In this document: in pieces, positions 11,783 through 25,261 of the stretch
How positions within the stretch are numbered: the stretch's first letter is position 1
How the letters are laid out: each line of letters starts with the position of its first letter
Assembly: GCF_964340395.1 (NCBI RefSeq)
Contig: NW_027554291.1
Location: forward strand, 225,034 to 289,033
Direction: 5' to 3'
DNA length: 64,000 bases
From: Glandiceps talaboti
Taxonomy: Eukaryota; Hemichordata; Enteropneusta; Spengelidae
Program-made: the position numbers and the translations under genes
Notes under the pieces: generated by a model
What the model was told of the DNA's origin: nothing
The model's input: the letters and a program-made list of their open reading frames with translations, nothing else
The model's database searches: none

Positions 11783-13383
11783 CTAATTATGATCGGATTT
11801 GACTGGTTTAAAACCGGTTTGGACAGGTTTTGACCTTTTTTGTCTTGTTTGCAATGGTTGTGGACCGGTTTGGACAGGTTGTGACCGGTTTGAAATGGTT
11901 TTGAACAGGTTTGGACCGGTTTGGACAGGTTTTGGACCGGTTTTGATATGTTTGCACAGGTTTTGACCAGTTTTGATCAGTTTTGACTGGTTTAAAACCA
12001 GTGTTGACTGGTTTTGATTAGTTTTGAATTGTTTGCACTGGTTTTCGACCGGTTTGGACCGGTTATGAAAGGTTTGGACAGGTTTTGACAAGTTTTGATC
12101 GGTTTTGACGGGTTTTGAGTTGTTTGCACCTATTTTTGACCGGTTTGGACCGGTTTGACCGGTTTAAAACCAGTGTTGACTGGTTTTGATTAGTTTTGAC
12201 TTGTTCGCACTGGTTTTCGAACGTTGTGGACCGGTTTTGAAAGGTTTGGACAGGTTTTGACAAGTTTTGATCGGTTTTGACGGGTTTTGAGTTGTTTGCA
12301 CCTATTTTTGACCGGTTTGGACCGGTTTGACAGGTTTGCACAGGTTTTGACCTAATTTCACTGGTTTTAAACCGGTTTGCGACAGGTTTTGACCAGTTTT
12401 GATCAGTTTTGACCGGTTTTAAACCTGTGTTGACTGGTTTCGATAGGTTTCGACAGGTTTGAACCGGTTTGGACAGGTTTTGACAAGTTTTGATCGGTTT
12501 TGACGGGTTTTGAGTTGTTTGCACCTAGTTTTGACCGGTTTGGACCGGATTGATATGTTTTGATCAGTTTTGACTTGTTTGCACTGGTTTTGGACCAGTT
12601 TCGATAGGTTTTCGACCGGTTTGGACCGGATTTGACAGGTTTGGACAGGTTTGGAAAAGTTTTGACTGGTTTTGACGGGTTTTGCACCTATTTTAGACAG
12701 GTTTGGATAGGTTTTTGACCGGTTTGGAGAGGTTTGACCTGTTTGCACAGGTTTTGACCAGTTTTCACTGGTTTTAAACCGGTTTGCGACAGGTTTTGAC
12801 CAGTTTTGATCGGTTTTGACGGGTTTTGAGTTGTTTGCACCTAGTTTTGACCGGTTTGGACCGGATTGATACGTTTTGATCAGTTTTGACTTGTTTGCAC
12901 TGGTTTTGGACCAGTTTCGATAGGTTTTCGACCGGTTTGGACCGGTTTGGACAGGTTTGGACAGGTTTGGAAAAGTTTTGACTGGTTTTGACGGGTTTTG
13001 CACCTATTTTAGACAGGTTTGGATAGGTTTTTGACCGGTTTGGAGATGTTTGACCTGTTTGCACAGGTTTTGACCAGTTTTCACTGGTTTTGAACCGGTT
13101 TTGACTTGTTTTCACCAGTTTTGGAATGGTTTCGATAGGTTTCGACAGCTTTGACCAGTTTTGATCTGTTTTCACCTGTTTATAACCAATTTGGAAGGTT
13201 TTGACCGGTATTGACTCATTTTCACCAGTTTTGGTCCGCCTTGTATAGGTTTTCGACCGGTTTGGACCGTTTGGACAGGTTTGCTCAGGTTTTGACTCAT
13301 TTAAACCTGTACACAACAGGTTTGGAAAGGTGTCGACCGGTTTGCGGTTTGGTTGGGTTTTGACAGTATTGTTTATGTTTTAA
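11783..13383. repeat. Higher-order unit 7, canonical 1601 bp
   Basis: Same length and diagnostic bases as unit 6 immediately to its left. No private variant seen. Confidence 0.94.
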
Positions 13384-15300
13384 CTAATTATGATCGGATT
13401 TGACTGGTTTAAAACCGGTTTGGACAGGTTTTGACCTTTTTTGTCTTGTTTGCAATGGTTGTGGACCGGTTTGGACAGGTTGTGACCGGTTTGAAATGGT
13501 TTTGAACAGGTTTGGACCGGTTTGGACAGGTTTTGGACCGGTTTTGATATGTTTGCACAGGTTTTGACCAGTTTTGATCAGTTTTGACTGGTTTAAAACC
13601 AGTGTTGACTGGTTTTGATTAGTTTTGAATTGTTTGCACTGGTTTTCGACCGGTTTGGACCGGTTATGAAAGGTTTGGACAGGTTTTGACAAGTTTTGAT
13701 CGGTTTTGACGGGTTTTGAGTTGTTTGCACCTATTTTTGACCGGTTTGGACCGGTTTGACCGGTTTAAAACCAGTGTTGACTGGTTTTGATTAGTTTTGA
13801 CTTGTTCGCACTGGTTTTCGAACGTTGTGGACCGGTTTTGAAAGGTTTGGACAGGTTTTGACAAGTTTTGATCGGTTTTGACGGGTTTTGAGTTGTTTGC
13901 ACCTATTTTTGACCGGTTTGGACCGGTTTGACAGGTTTGCACAGGTTTTGACCTAATTTCACTGGTTTTAAACCGGTTTGCGACAGGTTTTGACCAGTTT
14001 TGATCAGTTTTGACCGGTTTTAAACCTGTGTTGACTGGTTTCGATAGGTTTCGACAGGTTTGAACCGGTTTGGACAGGTTTTGACAAGTTTTGATCGGTT
14101 TTGACGGGTTTTGAGTTGTTTGCACCTAGTTTTGACCGGTTTGGACCGGATTGATATGTTTTGATCAGTTTTGACTTGTTTGCACTGGTTTTGGACCAGT
14201 TTCGATAGGTTTTCGACCGGTTTGGACCGGATTTGACAGGTTTGGACAGGTTTGGAAAAGTTTTGACTGGTTTTGACGGGTTTTGCACCTATTTTAGACA
14301 GGTTTGGATAGGTTTTTGACCGGTTTGGAGAGGTTTGACCTGTTTGCACAGGTTTTGACCAGTTTTCACTGGTTTTAAACCGGTTTGCGACAGGTTTTGA
14401 CCAGTTTTGATCGGTTTTGACGGGTTTTGAGTTGTTTGCACCTAGTTTTGACCGGTTTGGACCGGATTGATACGTTTTGATCAGTTTTGACTTGTTTGCA
14501 CTGGTTTTGGACCAGTTTCGATAGGTTTTCGACCGGTTTGGACCGGTTTGGACAGGTTTGGACAGGTTTGGAAAAGTTTTGACTGGTTTTGACGGGTTTT
14601 GCACCTATTTTAGACAGGTTTGGATAGGTTTTTGACCGGTTTGGAGAGGTTTGACCTGTTTGCACAGGTTTTGACCAGTTTTCACTGGTTTTAAACCGGT
14701 TTGCGACAGGTTTTGACCAGTTTTGATCGGTTTTGACGGGTTTTGAGTTGTTTGCACCTAGTTTTGACCGGTTTGGACCGGATTGATACGTTTTGATCAG
14801 TTTTGACTTGTTTGCACTGGTTTTGGACCAGTTTCGATAGGTTTTCGACCGGTTTGGACCGGTTTGGACAGGTTTGGACAGGTTTGGAAAAGTTTTGACT
14901 GGTTTTGACGGGTTTTGCACCTATTTTAGACAGGTTTGGATAGGTTTTTGACCGGTTTGGAGATGTTTGACCTGTTTGCACAGGTTTTGACCAGTTTTCA
15001 CTGGTTTTGAACCGGTTTTGACTTGTTTTCACCAGTTTTGGAATGGTTTCGATAGGTTTCGACAGCTTTGACCAGTTTTGATCTGTTTTCACCTGTTTAT
15101 AACCAATTTGGAAGGTTTTGACCGGTATTGACTCATTTTCACCAGTTTTGGTCCGCCTTGTATAGTTTTTCGACCGGTTTGGACCGTTTGGACAGGTTTG
15201 CTCAGGTTTTGACTCATTTAAACCTGTACACAACAGGTTTGGAAAGGTGTCGACCGGTTTGCGGTTTGGTTGGGTTTTGACAGTATTGTTTATGTTTTAA
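13384..15300. repeat. Higher-order unit 8, 1917 bp
   Basis: Three 316-bp blocks, the first with GATTGATATG. The tail near 15,162 has TATAGTTTTTCGACC, as in units 5, 18 and 19. Confidence 0.93.
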
Positions 15301-17217
15301 CTAATTATGATCGGATTTGACTGGTTTAAAACCGGTTTGGACAGGTTTTGACCTTTTTTGTCTTGTTTGCAATGGTTGTGGACCGGTTTGGACAGGTTGT
15401 GACCGGTTTGAAATGGTTTTGAACAGGTTTGGACCGGTTTGGACAGGTTTTGGACCGGTTTTGATATGTTTGCACAGGTTTTGACCAGTTTTGATCAGTT
15501 TTGACTGGTTTAAAACCAGTGTTGACTGGTTTTGATTAGTTTTGAATTGTTTGCACTGGTTTTCGACCGGTTTGGACCGGTTATGAAAGGTTTGGACAGG
15601 TTTTGACAAGTTTTGATCGGTTTTGACGGGTTTTGAGTTGTTTGCACCTATTTTTGACCGGTTTGGACCGGTTTGACCGGTTTAAAACCAGTGTTGACTG
15701 GTTTTGATTAGTTTTGACTTGTTCGCACTGGTTTTCGAACGTTGTGGACCGGTTTTGAAAGGTTTGGACAGGTTTTGACAAGTTTTGATCGGTTTTGACG
15801 GGTTTTGAGTTGTTTGCACCTATTTTTGACCGGTTTGGACCGGTTTGACAGGTTTGCACAGGTTTTGACCTAATTTCACTGGTTTTAAACCGGTTTGCGA
15901 CAGGTTTTGACCAGTTTTGATCAGTTTTGACCGGTTTTAAACCTGTGTTGACTGGTTTCGATAGGTTTCGACAGGTTTGAACCGGTTTGGACAGGTTTTG
16001 ACAAGTTTTGATCGGTTTTGACGGGTTTTGAGTTGTTTGCACCTAGTTTTGACCGGTTTGGACCGGATTGATATGTTTTGATCAGTTTTGACTTGTTTGC
16101 ACTGGTTTTGGACCAGTTTCGATAGGTTTTCGACCGGTTTGGACCGGATTTGACAGGTTTGGACAGGTTTGGAAAAGTTTTGACTGGTTTTGACGGGTTT
16201 TGCACCTATTTTAGACAGGTTTGGATAGGTTTTTGACCGGTTTGGAGAGGTTTGACCTGTTTGCACAGGTTTTGACCAGTTTTCACTGGTTTTAAACCGG
16301 TTTGCGACAGGTTTTGACCAGTTTTGATCGGTTTTGACGGGTTTTGAGTTGTTTGCACCTAGTTTTGACCGGTTTGGACCGGATTGATACGTTTTGATCA
16401 GTTTTGACTTGTTTGCACTGGTTTTGGACCAGTTTCGATAGGTTTTCGACCGGTTTGGACCGGTTTGGACAGGTTTGGACAGGTTTGGAAAAGTTTTGAC
16501 TGGTTTTGACGGGTTTTGCACCTATTTTAGACAGGTTTGGATAGGTTTTTGACCGGTTTGGAGAGGTTTGACCTGTTTGCACAGGTTTTGACCAGATTTC
16601 ACTGGTTTTAAACCGGTTTGCGACAGGTTTTGACCAGTTTTGATCGGTTTTGACGGGTTTTGAGTTGTTTGCACCTAGTTTTGACCGGTTTGGACCGGAT
16701 TGATACGTTTTGATCAGTTTTGACTTGTTTGCACTGGTTTTGGACCAGTTTCGATAGGTTTTCGACCGGTTTGGACCGGTTTGGACAGGTTTGGACAGGT
16801 TTGGAAAAGTTTTGACTGGTTTTGACGGGTTTTGCACCTATTTTAGACAGGTTTGGATAGGTTTTTGACCGGTTTGGAGAGGTTTGACCTGTTTGCACAG
16901 GTTTTGACCAGTTTTCACTGGTTTTGAACCGGTTTTGACTTGTTTTCACCAGTTTTGGAATGGTTTCGATAGGTTTCGACAGCTTTGACCAGTTTTGATC
17001 TGTTTTCACCTGTTTATAACCAATTTGGAAGGTTTTGACCGGTATTGACTCATTTTCACCAGTTTTGGTCCGCCTTGTATAGGTTTTCGACCGGTTTGGA
17101 CCGTTTGGACCGGTTTGCTCAGGTTTTGACTCATTTAAACCTGTACACAACAGGTTTGGAAAGGTGTCGACCGGTTTGCGGTTTGGTTGGGTTTTGACAG
17201 TATTGTTTATGTTTTAA
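15301..17217. repeat. Higher-order unit 9, 1917 bp, P-type; start of first 5853-bp block
   Basis: P markers CAGATTTCACTGG (near 16,594) and GACCGGTTTGCTCAGG (near 17,107) are present. It matches unit 3 at an offset of 10,828 bp and unit 12 at 5853 bp. It opens a three-unit run (1917+2191+1745) that is repeated next door. Confidence 0.93.
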
Positions 17218-19408
17218 CTAATTATGATCGGATTTGACTGGTTTAAAACCGGTTTGGACAGGTTTTGACCTTTTTTGTCTTGTTTGCAATGGTTGTGGAC
17301 CGGTTTGGACAGGTTGTGACCGGTTTGAAATGGTTTTGGACAGGTTTGGACCGGTTTGGACAGGTTTTGGACCGGTTTTGATATGTTTGCACAGGTTTTG
17401 ACCAGTTTTCATCAGTTTTGACTGGTTTAAAACCAGTGTTGACTGGTTTTGATTAGTTTTGAATTGTTTGCACTGGTTTTCGACCGGTTTGGACCGGTTA
17501 TGAAAGGTTTGGAAAGGTTTTGACAAGTTTTGATCGGTTTTGACGGGTTTTGAGTTGTTTGCACCTATTTTTGACCAGTTTGGACCTGTTTGACCGGTTT
17601 AAAACCAGTGTTGACTGGTTTTGATTAGTTTTGACTTGTTTGCACTGGTTTTCGACCGTTCTGGACCGGTTTTGAAAGGTTTGGACAGGTTTTGACAAGT
17701 TTTGATCGGTTTTGACGGGTTTTGAGTTGTTTGCACCTATTTTTGACCGGTTTGGACCGGTTTGACAGGTTTGCACAGGTTTTGACCTAATTTCACTGGT
17801 TTTAAACCGGTTTGCGACAGGTTTTGACCAGTTTTGATCAGTTTTGACCGGTTTTAAACCTGTGTTGACTGGTTTCGATAGGTTTCGACAGGTTTGAACC
17901 GGTTTGGACAGGTTTTGACAAGTTTTGATCGGTTTTGACGGGTTTTGAGTTGTTTGCATCTAGTTTTGACCGGTTTGGACCGGATTGATAGGTTTTGATC
18001 AGTTTTGACTTGTTTGCACTGGTTTTGTACCAGTTTCGATAGGTTTTCGACCGGTTTGGACCGGATTTGACAGGTTTGGACAGGTTTGGAAAAGTTTTGA
18101 CTGGTTTTGACGGGTTTTGCACCTATTTTAGACAGGTTTGGATAGGTTTTTGACCGGTTTGGAGAGGTTTGACCTGTTTGCACAGGTTTTGACCAGTTTT
18201 CACTGGTTTTAAACCGGTTTGCGACAGGTTTTGACCAGTTTTGATCGGTTTTGACGGGTTTTGAGTTGTTTGCACCTAGTTTTGACCGGTTTGGACCGGA
18301 TTGATACGTTTTGATCAGTTTTGACTTGTTTGCACTGGTTTTGGACCAGTTTCGATAGGTTTTCGACCGGTTTGGACCGGTTTTGACAGGTTTGGACAGG
18401 TTTGGAAAAGTTTTGACTGGTTTTGACGGGTTTTGCACCTATTTTAGACAGGTTTGGATAGGTTTTTGACCGGTTTGGAGAGGTTTGACCTGTTTGCACA
18501 GGTATTGACCAGTTTTGATCGGTTTTGACGGGTTTTGAGTTGTTTGCACCTAGTTTTGACCGGTTTGGACCGGATTGATACGTTTTGATCAGTTTTGACT
18601 TGTTTGCACTGGTTTTGGACCAGTTTCGATAGGTTTTCGACCGGTTTGGACCGGTTTGGACAGGTTTGGACAGGTTTGGAAAAGTTTTGACTGGTTTTGA
18701 CGGGTTTTGCACCTATTTTAGAAAGGTTTGGATAGGTTTTTGACCGGTTTGGAGAGGTTTGACCTGTTTGTACAGGTTTTGACCAGTTTTCACTGGTTTT
18801 AAACCGGTTTGCGACAGGTTTTGACCAGTTTTGATCGGTTTTGACGGGTTTTGAGTTGTTTGCACCTAGTTTTGACCGGTTTGGACCGGATTGATACGTT
18901 TTGATCAGTTTTGACTTGTTTGCACTGGTTTTGGACCAGTTTCGATAGGTTTTCGACCGGTTTGGACCGGTTTGGACAGGTTTGGACAGGTTTGGAAAAG
19001 TTTTGACTGGTTTTGACGGGTTTTGCACCTATTTTAGACAGGTTTGGATAGGTTTTTGACCGGTTTGGAGATGTTTGACCTGTTTGCACAGGTTTTGACC
19101 AGTTTTCACTGGTTTTGAACCGGTTTTGACTTGTTTTCACCAGTTTTGGAATGGTTTCGATAGGTTTCGACAGCTTTGACCAGTTTTGATCTGTTTTCAC
19201 CTGTTTATAACCAATTTGGAAGGTTTTGACCGGTATTGACTCATTTTCACCAGTTTTGGTCCGCCTTGTATAGGTTTTCGACCGGTTTGGACCGTTTGGA
19301 CAGGTTTGCTCAGGTTTTGACTCATTTAAACCTGTACACAACAGGTTTGGAAAGGTGTCGACCGGTTTGCGGTTTGGTTGGGTTTTGACAGTATTGTTTA
19401 TGTTTTAA
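17218..19408. repeat. Higher-order unit 10, 2191 bp, V-type
   Basis: All V markers are present (for example TTTGCATCTAG near 17,955 and TTTTGTACCAG near 18,023). There are four 316-bp blocks, one lacking 42 bp (CAGGTATTGACCAG near 18,500), giving 1601+632-42. The extra block has TTAGAAAGGTTTGG near 18,719 and TTTGTACAGG near 18,768. TTTTCATCAG near 17,407 is shared with units 23, 26 and 27 but not with unit 13. Confidence 0.93.
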
Positions 19409-21153
19409 CTAATTATGATCGGATTTGACTGGTTTAAAACCGGTTTGGACAGGTTTTGACCTTTTTTGTCTTGTTTGCAATGGTTGTGGACCGGTTTGGA
19501 CAGGTTGTGACCGGTTTGAAATGGTTTTGAACAGGTTTGGACCGGTTTGGACAGGTTTTGGACCGGTTTTGATATGTTTGCACAGGTTTTGACCAGTTTT
19601 GATCAGTTTTGACTGGTTTAAAACCAGTGTTGACTGGTTTTGATTAGTTTTGAATTGTTTGCACTGGTTTTCGACCGGTTTGGACCGGTTATGAAAGGTT
19701 TGGACAGGTTTTGACAAGTTTTGATCGGTTTTGACGGGTTTTGAGTTGTTTGCACCTATTTTTGACCGGTTTGGACCGGTTTGACAGGTTTGCACAGGTT
19801 TTGACCTAATTTCACTGGTTTTAAACCGGTTTGCGACAGGTTTTGACCAGTTTTGATCAGTTTTGACCGGTTTTAAACCTGTGTTGACTGGTTTCGATAG
19901 GTTTCGACAGGTTTGAACCGGTTTGGACAGATTTTGACAAGTTTTGATCGGTTTTGACGGGTTTTGAGTTGTTTGCACCTAGTTTTGACCGGTTTGGACC
20001 GGATTGATAGGTTTTGATCAGTTTTGACTTGTTTGCACTGGTTTTGGACCAGTTTCGATAGGTTTTCGACCGGTTTGGACCGGATTTGACAGGTTTGGAC
20101 AGGTTTGGAAAAGTTTTGACTGGTTTTGACGGGTTTTGCACCTATTTTAGACAGGTTTGGATAGGTTTTTGACCGGTTTGGAGAGGTTTGACCTGTTTGC
20201 ACAGGTTTTGACCAGTTTTCACTGGTTTTAAACCGGTTTGCGACAGGTTTTGACCAGTTTTGATCGGTTTTGACGGGTTTTGAGTTGTTTGCACCTAGTT
20301 TTGACCGGTTTGGACCGGATTGATACGTTTTGATCAGTTTTGACTTGTTTGCACTGGTTTTGGACCAGTTTCGATAGGTTTTCGACCGGTTTGGACCGGT
20401 TTGGACAGGTTTGGACAGGTTTGGAAAAGTTTTGACTGGTTTTGACGGGTTTTGCACCTATTTTAGACAGGTTTGGATAGGTTTTTGACCGGTTTGGAGA
20501 GGTTTGACCTGTTTGCACAGGTTTTGACCAGTTTTCACTGGTTTTAAACCGGTTTGCGACAGGTTTTGACCAGTTTTGATCGGTTTTGACGGGTTTTGAG
20601 TTGTTTGCACCTAGTTTTGACTGGTTTGGACCGGATTGATACGTTTTGATCAGTTTTGACTTGTTTGCACTGGTTTTGGACCAGTTTCGATAGGTTTTCG
20701 ACCGGTTTGGACCGGTTTGGACAGGTTTGGACAGGTTTGGAAAAGTTTTGACTGGTTTTGACGGGTTTTGCACCTATTTTAGACAGGTTTGGATAGGTTT
20801 TTGACCGGTTTGGAGATGTTTGACCTGTTTGCACAGGTTTTGACCAGTTTTCACTGGTTTTGAACCGGTTTTGACTTGTTTTCACCAGTTTTGGAATGGT
20901 TTCGATAGGTTTCGACAGCTTTGACCAGTTTTGATCTGTTTTCACCTGTTTATAACCAATTTGGAAGGTTTTGACCGGTATTGACTCATTTTCACCAGTT
21001 TTGGTCCGCCTTGTATAGGTTTTCGACCGGTTTGGACCGTTTGGACAGGTTTGCTCAGGTTTTGACTCATTTAAACCTGTACACAACAGGTTTGGAAAGG
21101 TGTCGACCGGTTTGCGGTTTGGTTGGGTTTTGACAGTATTGTTTATGTTTTAA
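19409..21153. repeat. Higher-order unit 11, 1745 bp (172-bp copy lost)
   Basis: Three 316-bp blocks but only one 172-bp copy, giving exactly 1917-172. The join keeps the first copy's GACCGGTTATG and continues into the second copy's GACAGGTTTGCACAGG. A private variant near 19,930 (GGACAGATTTTGAC) distinguishes it from unit 14. Confidence 0.93.
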
Positions 21154-23070
21154 CTAATTATGATCGGATTTGACTGGTTTAAAACCGGTTTGGACAGGTT
21201 TTGACCTTTTTTGTCTTGTTTGCAATGGTTGTGGACCGGTTTGGACAGGTTGTGACCGGTTTGAAATGGTTTTGAACAGGTTTGGACCGGTTTGGACAGG
21301 TTTTGGACCGGTTTTGATATGTTTGCACAGGTTTTGACCAGTTTTGATCAGTTTTGACTGGTTTAAAACCAGTGTTGACTGGTTTTGATTAGTTTTGAAT
21401 TGTTTGCACTGGTTTTCGACCGGTTTGGACCGGTTATGAAAGGTTTGGACAGGTTTTGACAAGTTTTGATCGGTTTTGACGGGTTTTGAGTTGTTTGCAC
21501 CTATTTTTGACCGGTTTGGACCGGTTTGACCGGTTTAAAACCAGTGTTGACTGGTTTTGATTAGTTTTGACTTGTTCGCACTGGTTTTCGAACGTTGTGG
21601 ACCGGTTTTGAAAGGTTTGGACAGGTTTTGACAAGTTTTGATCGGTTTTGACGGGTTTTGAGTTGTTTGCACCTATTTTTGACCGGTTTGGACCGGTTTG
21701 ACAGGTTTGCACAGGTTTTGACCTAATTTCACTGGTTTTAAACCGGTTTGCGACAGGTTTTGACCAGTTTTGATCAGTTTTGACCGGTTTTAAACCTGTG
21801 TTGACTGGTTTCGATAGGTTTCGACAGGTTTGAACCGGTTTGGACAGGTTTTGACAAGTTTTGATCGGTTTTGACGGGTTTTGAGTTGTTTGCACCTAGT
21901 TTTGACCGGTTTGGACCGGATTGATATGTTTTGATCAGTTTTGACTTGTTTGCACTGGTTTTGGACCAGTTTCGATAGGTTTTCGACCGGTTTGGACCGG
22001 ATTTGACAGGTTTGGACAGGTTTGGAAAAGTTTTGACTGGTTTTGACGGGTTTTGCACCTATTTTAGACAGGTTTGGATAGGTTTTTGACCGGTTTGGAG
22101 AGGTTTGACCTGTTTGCACAGGTTTTGACCAGTTTTCACTGGTTTTAAACCGGTTTGCGACAGGTTTTGACCAGTTTTGATCGGTTTTGACGGGTTTTGA
22201 GTTGTTTGCACCTAGTTTTGACCGGTTTGGACCGGATTGATACGTTTTGATCAGTTTTGACTTGTTTGCACTGGTTTTGGACCAGTTTCGATAGGTTTTC
22301 GACCGGTTTGGACCGGTTTGGACAGGTTTGGACAGGTTTGGAAAAGTTTTGACTGGTTTTGACGGGTTTTGCACCTATTTTAGACAGGTTTGGATAGGTT
22401 TTTGACCGGTTTGGAGAGGTTTGACCTGTTTGCACAGGTTTTGACCAGATTTCACTGGTTTTAAACCGGTTTGCGACAGGTTTTGACCAGTTTTGATCGG
22501 TTTTGACGGGTTTTGAGTTGTTTGCACCTAGTTTTGACCGGTTTGGACCGGATTGATACGTTTTGATCAGTTTTGACTTGTTTGCACTGGTTTTGGACCA
22601 GTTTCGATAGGTTTTCGACCGGTTTGGACCGGTTTGGACAGGTTTGGACAGGTTTGGAAAAGTTTTGACTGGTTTTGACGGGTTTTGCACCTATTTTAGA
22701 CAGGTTTGGATAGGTTTTTGACCGGTTTGGAGAGGTTTGACCTGTTTGCACAGGTTTTGACCAGTTTTCACTGGTTTTGAACCGGTTTTGACTTGTTTTC
22801 ACCAGTTTTGGAATGGTTTCGATAGGTTTCGACAGCTTTGACCAGTTTTGATCTGTTTTCACCTGTTTATAACCAATTTGGAAGGTTTTGACCGGTATTG
22901 ACTCATTTTCACCAGTTTTGGTCCGCCTTGTATAGGTTTTCGACCGGTTTGGACCGTTTGGACCGGTTTGCTCAGGTTTTGACTCATTTAAACCTGTACA
23001 CAACAGGTTTGGAAAGGTGTCGACCGGTTTGCGGTTTGGTTGGGTTTTGACAGTATTGTTTATGTTTTAA
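21154..23070. repeat. Higher-order unit 12, 1917 bp, P-type; start of second 5853-bp block
   Basis: Copy of unit 9 at +5853 bp, with both P markers (near 22,447 and 22,960). Confidence 0.93.
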
Positions 23071-25261
23071 CTAATTATGATCGGATTTGACTGGTTTAAA
23101 ACCGGTTTGGACAGGTTTTGACCTTTTTTGTCTTGTTTGCAATGGTTGTGGACCGGTTTGGACAGGTTGTGACCGGTTTGAAATGGTTTTGGACAGGTTT
23201 GGACCGGTTTGGACAGGTTTTGGACCGGTTTTGATATGTTTGCACAGGTTTTGACCAGTTTTGATCAGTTTTGACTGGTTTAAAACCAGTGTTGACTGGT
23301 TTTGATTAGTTTTGAATTGTTTGCACTGGTTTTCGACCGGTTTGGACCGGTTATGAAAGGTTTGGAAAGGTTTTGACAAGTTTTGATCGGTTTTGACGGG
23401 TTTTGAGTTGTTTGCACCTATTTTTGACCAGTTTGGACCTGTTTGACCGGTTTAAAACCAGTGTTGACTGGTTTTGATTAGTTTTGACTTGTTTGCACTG
23501 GTTTTCGACCGTTCTGGACCGGTTTTGAAAGGTTTGGACAGGTTTTGACAAGTTTTGATCGGTTTTGACGGGTTTTGAGTTGTTTGCACCTATTTTTGAC
23601 CGGTTTGGACCGGTTTGACAGGTTTGCACAGGTTTTGACCTAATTTCACTGGTTTTAAACCGGTTTGCGACAGGTTTTGACCAGTTTTGATCAGTTTTGA
23701 CCGGTTTTAAACCTGTGTTGACTGGTTTCGATAGGTTTCGACAGGTTTGAACCGGTTTGGACAGGTTTTGACAAGTTTTGATCGGTTTTGACGGGTTTTG
23801 AGTTGTTTGCATCTAGTTTTGACCGGTTTGGACCGGATTGATAGGTTTTGATCAGTTTTGACTTGTTTGCACTGGTTTTGTACCAGTTTCGATAGGTTTT
23901 CGACCGGTTTGGACCGGATTTGACAGGTTTGGACAGGTTTGGAAAAGTTTTGACTGGTTTTGACGGGTTTTGCACCTATTTTAGACAGGTTTGGATAGGT
24001 TTTTGACCGGTTTGGAGAGGTTTGACCTGTTTGCACAGGTTTTGACCAGTTTTCACTGGTTTTAAACCGGTTTGCGACAGGTTTTGACCAGTTTTGATCG
24101 GTTTTGACGGGTTTTGAGTTGTTTGCACCTAGTTTTGACCGGTTTGGACCGGATTGATACGTTTTGATCAGTTTTGACTTGTTTGCACTGGTTTTGGACC
24201 AGTTTCGATAGGTTTTCGACCGGTTTGGACCGGTTTTGACAGGTTTGGACAGGTTTGGAAAAGTTTTGACTGGTTTTGACGGGTTTTGCACCTATTTTAG
24301 ACAGGTTTGGATAGGTTTTTGACCGGTTTGGAGAGGTTTGACCTGTTTGCACAGGTATTGACCAGTTTTGATCGGTTTTGACGGGTTTTGAGTTGTTTGC
24401 ACCTAGTTTTGACCGGTTTGGACCGGATTGATACGTTTTGATCAGTTTTGACTTGTTTGCACTGGTTTTGGACCAGTTTCGATAGGTTTTCGACCGGTTT
24501 GGACCGGTTTGGACAGGTTTGGACAGGTTTGGAAAAGTTTTGACTGGTTTTGACGGGTTTTGCACCTATTTTAGAAAGGTTTGGATAGGTTTTTGACCGG
24601 TTTGGAGAGGTTTGACCTGTTTGTACAGGTTTTGACCAGTTTTCACTGGTTTTAAACCGGTTTGCGACAGGTTTTGACCAGTTTTGATCGGTTTTGACGG
24701 GTTTTGAGTTGTTTGCACCTAGTTTTGACCGGTTTGGACCGGATTGATACGTTTTGATCAGTTTTGACTTGTTTGCACTGGTTTTGGACCAGTTTCGATA
24801 GGTTTTCGACCGGTTTGGACCGGTTTGGACAGGTTTGGACAGGTTTGGAAAAGTTTTGACTGGTTTTGACGGGTTTTGCACCTATTTTAGACAGGTTTGG
24901 ATAGGTTTTTGACCGGTTTGGAGATGTTTGACCTGTTTGCACAGGTTTTGACCAGTTTTCACTGGTTTTGAACCGGTTTTGACTTGTTTTCACCAGTTTT
25001 GGAATGGTTTCGATAGGTTTCGACAGCTTTGACCAGTTTTGATCTGTTTTCACCTGTTTATAACCAATTTGGAAGGTTTTGACCGGTATTGACTCATTTT
25101 CACCAGTTTTGGTCCGCCTTGTATAGGTTTTCGACCGGTTTGGACCGTTTGGACAGGTTTGCTCAGGTTTTGACTCATTTAAACCTGTACACAACAGGTT
25201 TGGAAAGGTGTCGACCGGTTTGCGGTTTGGTTGGGTTTTGACAGTATTGTTTATGTTTTAA
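23071..25261. repeat. Higher-order unit 13, 2191 bp, V-type
   Basis: Copy of unit 10 at +5853 bp. It keeps the V markers, the 42-bp deletion (near 24,353) and the TTAGAAAGG and TTTGTACAGG variants, but has TTTTGATCAG near 23,260 where unit 10 has TTTTCATCAG. Confidence 0.93.
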